Positions 1-3,543 of a stretch of DNA of 5,461 nucleotides are shown piece after piece. Within the stretch, counting starts at the first letter, position 1. Every line of letters begins with the position of its first letter. This stretch comes from JBIQLO01 sp044464175 (GTDB taxonomy: Bacteria > Planctomycetota > Phycisphaerae > Tepidisphaerales > Tepidisphaeraceae), in assembly GCA_044464175.1 (NCBI GenBank), contig JBIQLO010000241.1, positions 1-5,461 on the forward strand, written 5' to 3'. Made by a program: the position numbers and the translations under genes. The notes under the pieces are model-generated. The model did not search any database. It saw nothing but the letters and a program-made list of their open reading frames with translations, and was not told the DNA's origin.

Positions 1-217
1 ATTCTCCCTGGGAGGCACGGTTACGTGGCCGGCCGCGCGGGCTTCGGCCAACGCGAACGGTTCGGATGTGCCGGATGGGTGGAATTGACCAACGAACCCA
101 AACCAAGCGGCGTCAAAACCGCCTTGGCGCTCGGCAAACGCGGTTTTTCAAGGGCGAACCCACACCGCGTATTTCCCAACGAACCCAACCCAACGCCCGT
201 CGCGGCCCGGCGTTGCA
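1..217. repeat. Non-coding leader with dispersed AACGAACCCAA repeats
   Basis: This stretch upstream of the trxA promoter contains no gene I can support. The 13-mer CCAACGAACCCAA occurs twice, at 89-101 and 176-188, exactly 87 bp apart, and a weaker relative (GGCGAACCCACACC) lies near 153-166. When read through, the repeat gives NEPK/NEPN peptides. From memory, such NEPN/RTQF/RTNPI read-throughs are frequent in planctomycete genomes, where they represent dispersed intergenic repeats and not proteins. An open frame from a GTG at 25 runs to 354, but it crosses the promoter and the start of trxA and is best explained by the repeat. Function unknown. Confidence 0.5.
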
Positions 218-246
218 TTGACCATCCGGGGCCGCATTCCTATGAT
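218..246 (+). promoter_or_regulatory. Sigma70-type promoter for trxA
   Basis: TTGACC at 218-223 (5 of 6 bases of the consensus -35) is followed after an ideal 17-bp spacer by TATGAT at 241-246 (5 of 6 bases of the consensus -10). Bases 241-282 form an AT-rich island in otherwise GC-rich DNA. Transcription would be expected to start near 252-254, giving a leader of about 43 nt before the trxA start at 296. The match and spacing are seen directly; promoter activity is inferred. Confidence 0.7.
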
Positions 247-295
247 TCCTTTAGGGAAGTTAAGTTAAATAAATCACTTTTGTCAGGAGCACACC

Positions 296-622
296 ATGGC
301 CGGCGAGAACATCAAGGAATTCACAGACAGCAATTTCGAGCAGGAAGTCATTAAGAGCGATCGCCCGGTGCTGGTCGATTTCTGGGCCGAGTGGTGCATG
401 CCCTGCCGGATGCTGGCGCCCACGATCGAGAAAATCGCCCGCGACTACGCCGGCAAGGTCAAGGTGGGCAAACTCGACACGGACGCCAACCGCGATGTTT
501 CGCTCAAATACGGTATCAACGCCATCCCCACCGTCATCCTCTTCAGGAACGGCGAAATCGCCCAGCGCTTCGTCGGCCTGCGCCAGGAACGCGAGTTCAA
601 GGAAGCCCTGGACAAGGCATGA
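296..622 (+). CDS. trxA: Thioredoxin with CMPC active site
   Basis: Small cytoplasmic thiol-disulfide oxidoreductase that reduces disulfides in target proteins and is itself reduced by thioredoxin reductase. The 108-aa length is that of classical bacterial thioredoxin. The fold landmarks are present: Asp28 (equivalent to the buried Asp26 of E. coli), FWAEW leading to the redox pair Cys34 and Cys37 in W-C-M-P-C, the cis-proline at Pro78 in AIPT, and the FVG turn at 92-94. There is no signal peptide, so it acts in the cytoplasm. The ATG at 296 is supported by an AGGAG ribosome-binding site at 285-289, six bases upstream, and by the promoter at 218-246. The oddity is methionine in place of the usual glycine between the two cysteines, which could alter redox potential or partner choice. 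trpS follows 100 bp downstream on the same strand. Identification as a thioredoxin is very secure; equivalence to the organism's main TrxA is likely but not proven. Confidence 0.95.
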   Translation: MAGENIKEFTDSNFEQEVIKSDRPVLVDFWAEWCMPCRMLAPTIEKIARDYAGKVKVGKLDTDANRDVSLKYGINAIPTVILFRNGEIAQRFVGLRQEREFKEALDKA

Positions 623-636
623 CCGAGAGTCCCGGA

Positions 637-710
637 TGCCAAGTGCGGAGTGCCGGGTGCCACAGAAAAGGCACTCAGCCCTCCGCACTTGGCAGCCTGC
701 CCTCCGCACT
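637..710. repeat. Stem-loop repeat filling the trxA-trpS spacer
   Basis: A perfect 14-bp inverted repeat, TGCCAAGTGCGGAG at 637-650 and CTCCGCACTTGGCA at 681-694, encloses a second small hairpin, GTGCC at 657-661 and GGCAC at 670-674 with loop ACAGAAAA. The 11-mer CCCTCCGCACT recurs at 679-689 and 700-710, which looks like a further partial unit. GTGCGGAGTGCC-type repeats are, from memory, common intergenic elements in planctomycetes and some other phyla. There is no T-run after the stem, so it is not a classical terminator. It lies immediately before the trpS start codon and could attenuate, terminate or stabilise the transcript, but that is inference. Confidence 0.75.
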
Positions 711-722
711 CAGCACTCTGTT

Positions 723-1957
723 ATGAAACCACGCATCCTCACCGGCGACACGCCCACGGGCCGCTTGCATCTGGGGCACTATGCCGGCAGCATTGAAAAC
801 CGCCTGGCGCTTCAGGGGCAGTACGACTGTTATTTCCTCATCGCCAACAAGCACGCCTTCACCACGCGGGCCGAGCGCCCGGACGACATCCGCCAGAGCG
901 TTCTGGACATCGCCACCGACTGGCTGGCCGTCGGGATCGATCCCGACCAGAGCACGATGTTCATCCAGAGCGAAGTGCCGTCCATCGACGAGCTGACCTT
1001 CTTCTTCGCCATGCTCCTGCCCTTCAACCGGGTCATGCGCAACCCCACCCTCAAGGATGAAATCCGCGACAAGGAACTGGGCGACAACTACCCCTTCGGC
1101 TTTCCCATGTACGCCGTGGGCCAGTGCGCCGACATCCTGGCCTTCCGCCCGGCCATGGTGCCCGTCGGCGAGGACCAGTTGCCCCACCTGGAGATGACCC
1201 GCGAGGTGGCCAGGCGCTTCAACCAGATTTACTGCAACGTCGATCCGCACACGGAAGACAAGGATTATCTGTCGGCCGGGGGCCTGTTTCCGATCATCGA
1301 GCCCAAGCTGGGGCGCGTGCGGCGGCTGGTCGGCACGGGCGGCCCGGGGCCGCACGGGGAACTCCTGAAGATGAGCAAGTCGCTCAACAACGCGATCTTC
1401 CTCTCCGATGACGCTGAAACCGTGCGCAAGAAGGTGATGGGGATGTACACCGATCCCAATCGCATCCGCGCGACCGACCCCGGCACCGTTGAGAACAACC
1501 CGCTCTGGATTTTCCACGAAACCTTCAATCCCGACCAGGCGTGGGTCACGGACCAGGAAGCCGCCTATCGCGCCGGCAAAGTCGGCGATGTGGCGATCAA
1601 GAAAGCGCTGGTCGAGGTGCTCAACACGCTCCTGGAGCCGATCCGCACGAAGCGGCATCACTTCGAGCAGCGCCCCGATGACGTCATGGACGCCCTGAAG
1701 CAGGGCACCGCCCGCGCCAACGCCGTGGCCGAGGAGACNNNNNNNNNNNNNNNNNNNNNNNNNNNNNNNNNNNNNNNNNNNNNNNNNNNNNNNNNNNNNN
1801 NNNNNNNNNNNNNNNNNNNNNNNNNNNNNNNNNNNNNNTCATGGACGCCCTGAAGCAGGGCACCGCCCGCGCCAACGCCGTGGCCGAGGAGACGATCGCC
1901 CTGGCGAAAAAGGCGATGCGTCAGGACTTTTTCCCGCGGGCGCTGAGCATCGCCTGA
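723..1957 (+). CDS. trpS: Tryptophan--tRNA ligase, interrupted by an assembly gap
   Basis: Class I aminoacyl-tRNA synthetase that activates tryptophan with ATP and charges tRNA-Trp in the cytoplasm. The HIGH-type signature is HLGH at residues 16-19 (in LTGDTPTGRLHLGHY), the PVGEDQ motif is at 147-152, and KMSKS is at 216-220. The HLGH form, the LTGDxPTG start and the KVMGMYTDP segment resemble the TrpRS II clade known from Deinococcus and clostridia more than the E. coli type, which has TIGN. The ATG at 723 is chosen because family members begin only a few residues before the LTGD motif; an in-frame ATG at 636 would merely add repeat-encoded residues. No Shine-Dalgarno sequence precedes 723. 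The reading frame is broken on paper by 100 N at 1739-1838; removing 155 bases (the N run plus one of two identical 55-bp flanks) yields a continuous 359-aa protein ending at TGA 1955-1957, near the usual 330-350 aa. I therefore regard the gene as intact in the organism. Confidence 0.93.
1684..1893. other. Assembly join: 100 N between duplicated 55-bp ends
   Basis: Bases 1739-1838 are exactly 100 N, the conventional placeholder for a gap of unknown size. The 55 bp before it (1684-1738) are identical to the 55 bp after it (1839-1893). This is the pattern of two contigs that overlap at their ends but were joined by a scaffolder without merging. The overlap falls inside trpS near its 3' end and both copies encode the same MDALKQGT stretch. 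As written, the join also shifts the frame by two bases, so automatic gene calling would truncate trpS at 1853 or split it. Confidence 0.95.
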
Positions 1958-1976
1958 GCCTCGGGGCGGGATTTGA

Positions 1977-1994
1977 ACCACGAAGGCACGAAGA
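1977..1994. repeat. CACGAAGG-type short tandem repeat after trpS
   Basis: In the 98-bp gap between trpS and the next gene, ACCACGAAGGCACGAAGA contains two tandem copies of an octamer (CACGAAGG at 1979-1986, CACGAAGA at 1987-1994). ACCACGAAGG(A)CACGAAG is, from memory, a dispersed intergenic repeat seen in many planctomycete and verrucomicrobial genomes. The rest of the gap is very GC-rich; I see no clear terminator (no T-run) and no promoter in it. Confidence 0.5.
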
Positions 1995-2055
1995 GGCGCC
2001 GGGCGCTTCGGCACGGCCCCGCGCCCCCGTCGATCCGGCTTTCAAGGAGTGAACC

Positions 2056-2547
2056 ATGCCTTTGGCTTTAAAGACGCCGTCAAGCCGATGGGCCAGATGC
2101 TGGTCGCTGGCAACGGGGGCGGCGATGCTCTTCATCGGTGGCGTGATTATCTGCTTTGCCCTGAGCAGGCCCTTCACCACGCCGCCCAGATTGGGAATGT
2201 TCAGCGCCTTCGTGGCCACGGTCGCGGCGGTCTTGCTCATCCTGCCGGGGTTCCCTTACCTGGTTTTGGGTATGTTTATGCAGCCGGGGCAGATATGGCC
2301 GATGGCCATTCTGTTGCCGTTCGCGGTGCTGCACGTATTGGTCGGGGGGATCGGCCTGTGGATGGTGGTGAGGAGTCAGGATGTGAGTGTCTGGTTCGCC
2401 TGGCCTTTGATTGTCTATACGGCTGTTCCGGCGATCCTGGTGGTGGTGCTGATCCGGGCGATGCGCGATGTGCGACAACTGGCCGACCGGCCGGGCGGGT
2501 TTGAGGTGTTGCCTGCATCCGGTGAACCCAACCCACCGCCTCATTGA
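2056..2547 (+). CDS. Four-helix membrane protein of unknown function
   Basis: I do not recognise the family. The 163-aa product is strongly hydrophobic, with four probable transmembrane segments at about residues 17-36, 49-74, 81-105 and 112-133. Arg/Lys residues near the N-terminus (6-14) and after the fourth helix (134-144) suggest both ends face the cytoplasm. No catalytic motif is visible; it has the look of a small integral-membrane protein of the inner membrane. The ATG at 2056 is well supported by AAGGAG at 2044-2049, six bases upstream. The hydrophobic pattern fits this frame and not the overlapping alternative frames. The C-terminal tail (GEPNPPPH) is encoded by a 12-mer, GAACCCAACCCA at 2524-2535, identical to bases 181-192 of the leader repeat, so the tail may be repeat-derived. 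It converges on nfo with 24 bp between the stop codons and shows no functional link to its neighbours. Confidence 0.75.
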   Translation: MPLALKTPSSRWARCWSLATGAAMLFIGGVIICFALSRPFTTPPRLGMFSAFVATVAAVLLILPGFPYLVLGMFMQPGQIWPMAILLPFAVLHVLVGGIGLWMVVRSQDVSVWFAWPLIVYTAVPAILVVVLIRAMRDVRQLADRPGGFEVLPASGEPNPPPH

Positions 2548-2571
2548 TGCTTCCCGCGCATTCCCCGCGAT

Positions 2572-3432
2572 TCATTTGTTCTTGCCGCCCAGCTCCTTAA
2601 GCACCTGCAGATTGATTTCATCCCACGCCCGGCCGCTGTCCGGGTCCTTGCCCTTGGGGGTTTCGAGGATTTTGGGGGTGTTTTGGAAGAGGTTGTCGCG
2701 GACGAAGGGGCGGAAGCCCTCGACGCCGATCTCGCCCCGGCCGATGTGTTCGTGGCGGTCCACGCGGCTGCCCAGCGGCTTTTTCGAGTCATTGAGGTGC
2801 AGCACCTTCACGCGCTCCAGTCCGACGGTCCGCTCGATTTCCTTGCGGAAGGCGGTGTATTTGGAACCGCGAAAGTCATAGCCGGCGGCGAAGAGGTGGG
2901 CGGTGTCGAGACAGACGCCGAGGCGTTCGGGATGCCTCACCTGCTCGATGATCGACGCCAGGTGTTCCAGGCGGTAACCGAGAGAGGAACCCTGGCCGGC
3001 GGTGATTTCGAGGCAGGTGAGGACGTTGGCGGACTTGATGCGCGCGTGAAGGATGTCCAACGCCTCGGCGACGCGTTTGAGGCCGGCTTCTTCGCCGCTT
3101 TGCATGTGGGCGCCGGGGTGGGTGACGAGGTAGGGGATGTTTAATTGGACACAGCGGCGAAGCTCTTCCTCGAAGAGGTTGATGCTCTTGTTCCAGAGGG
3201 CGTCATCGGGGGAGGCGAGGTTGATGAGGTAGCTGTCGTGGCTGACGGTCTGGGTGAACTTCAGGCGCCCGCATTCGCTCGCCCATTGGTCAATGGCGGC
3301 CTGTTCCAGCGGTTTGCAATTCCATTGTTGCTGATTCTTGGTAAACACCTGGGCCGTATCCAAGCCGAGTTTTTCGGCCTCGATTAGCGCGTTGTGCATG
3401 CCGCCGGCGATGGAGAGGTGGGAACCGTACAT
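2572..3432 (-). CDS. nfo: Endonuclease IV (AP endonuclease)
   Basis: Zinc-dependent apurinic/apyrimidinic endonuclease of base excision repair. It cleaves the DNA backbone 5' to abasic sites and trims blocked 3' ends. The 286-aa length matches E. coli Nfo (285 aa). The whole chain is one AP2Ec TIM-barrel domain. All nine expected metal ligands can be placed: His65, His105, Glu142, Asp176, His179, His212, Asp225, His227 and Glu257, at a constant offset of three to four residues from the E. coli ligands. The family signatures GVCLDTAHLFAAGYD (172-186), LHLNDSK (211-217) and DRHEHIGRGEIG (225-236) are intact. The start at 3432 fits the family, whose members begin with the first beta strand (here MYGSHLSIAGG). 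No Shine-Dalgarno is present; the bases before the ATG read CTCCTCCCC on the coding strand, closer to an anti-SD. The 111-bp region upstream is made of repeats, so where its promoter lies is unclear. There is no sign of an operon with the membrane protein, which is convergent. Confidence 0.97.
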   Translation of the reverse strand: MYGSHLSIAGGMHNALIEAEKLGLDTAQVFTKNQQQWNCKPLEQAAIDQWASECGRLKFTQTVSHDSYLINLASPDDALWNKSINLFEEELRRCVQLNIPYLVTHPGAHMQSGEEAGLKRVAEALDILHARIKSANVLTCLEITAGQGSSLGYRLEHLASIIEQVRHPERLGVCLDTAHLFAAGYDFRGSKYTAFRKEIERTVGLERVKVLHLNDSKKPLGSRVDRHEHIGRGEIGVEGFRPFVRDNLFQNTPKILETPKGKDPDSGRAWDEINLQVLKELGGKNK

Positions 3433-3440
3433 GGGGAGGA

Positions 3441-3468
3441 GTTGCCAGTTGTTAGTTGCCAGTTGCCA
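3441..3468. repeat. Heptamer repeats (GTTGCCA) upstream of nfo
   Basis: Four contiguous heptamers: GTTGCCA (3441-3447), GTTGTTA (3448-3454), GTTGCCA (3455-3461) and GTTGCCA (3462-3468), with a further partial GTT at 3469. They begin 9 bp upstream of the nfo start codon and fill the place where its ribosome-binding site should be. Slippage in such a tract could change the spacing of the upstream region. Whether it has any regulatory role is unknown. Confidence 0.75.
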
Positions 3469-3473
3469 GTTTT

Positions 3474-3538
3474 GTAGGGCACGCTATTGCGTGCCGGAAC
3501 ACCGCTTATCATTCGCGGCACGCAATAGCGTGCCCTAC
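3474..3538. repeat. REP-like inverted pair (BIME-like nested palindrome)
   Basis: A perfect 23-bp inverted repeat, arms 3474-3496 and 3516-3538, flanks a 19-base loop. Each arm is itself a hairpin: GTAG, then GGCACGC, a TATT loop, then GCGTGCC. The two units point towards each other, with the GTAG at both outer ends. A 5' GTAG followed by an imperfect or perfect stem is the published hallmark of REP sequences mobilised by RAYT transposases, and inverted REP pairs form BIMEs. The element starts 5 bp beyond the stop codon of the large reverse-strand gene, a typical REP position. It could act as a transcript-end structure for that gene, although on the reverse strand no U-run follows it. No transposase gene is in the window, so it would be a non-autonomous copy. 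Confidence 0.8.
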
Positions 3539-3543
3539 GATTA

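Noticed and set aside
21..218. 65-codon reverse-strand open frame
   Set aside because: It is the opposite-strand reading of the same repeat region in GC-rich DNA, with no supporting RBS or recognisable domain.
25..354. 109-codon open frame from a GTG, overlapping the trxA start
   Set aside because: It is built from the NEPN-type repeat, runs through a strong promoter and into trxA in another frame, and shows no protein-like pattern.
636..722. N-terminal extension of TrpRS from the in-frame ATG at 636
   Set aside because: The extra residues are encoded by the stem-loop repeat, and TrpRS proteins normally begin a few residues before the LTGD motif, which fits the ATG at 723.
1684..1893. A real 55-bp direct duplication or insertion in trpS
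   Set aside because: The exact 100-N spacer with identical contig ends is the signature of unmerged overlapping contigs, and collapsing it restores the frame.
1964..1990. tRNA-like T-arm on the reverse strand (GGTTCAAATCCC)
   Set aside because: Only the TTCAAAT loop matches; three of the five stem pairs fail and no acceptor, D or anticodon arm can be placed around it.
2683..3387. Forward-strand open frames opposite nfo
   Set aside because: They are shadows of nfo, whose reverse-strand translation has all catalytic ligands in register.
3474..3538. CRISPR repeat or integron attachment site
   Set aside because: There is only a single inverted pair without regularly spaced spacers, and no cas or integrase gene is in the window; the GTAG-headed nested hairpins fit a REP pair better.
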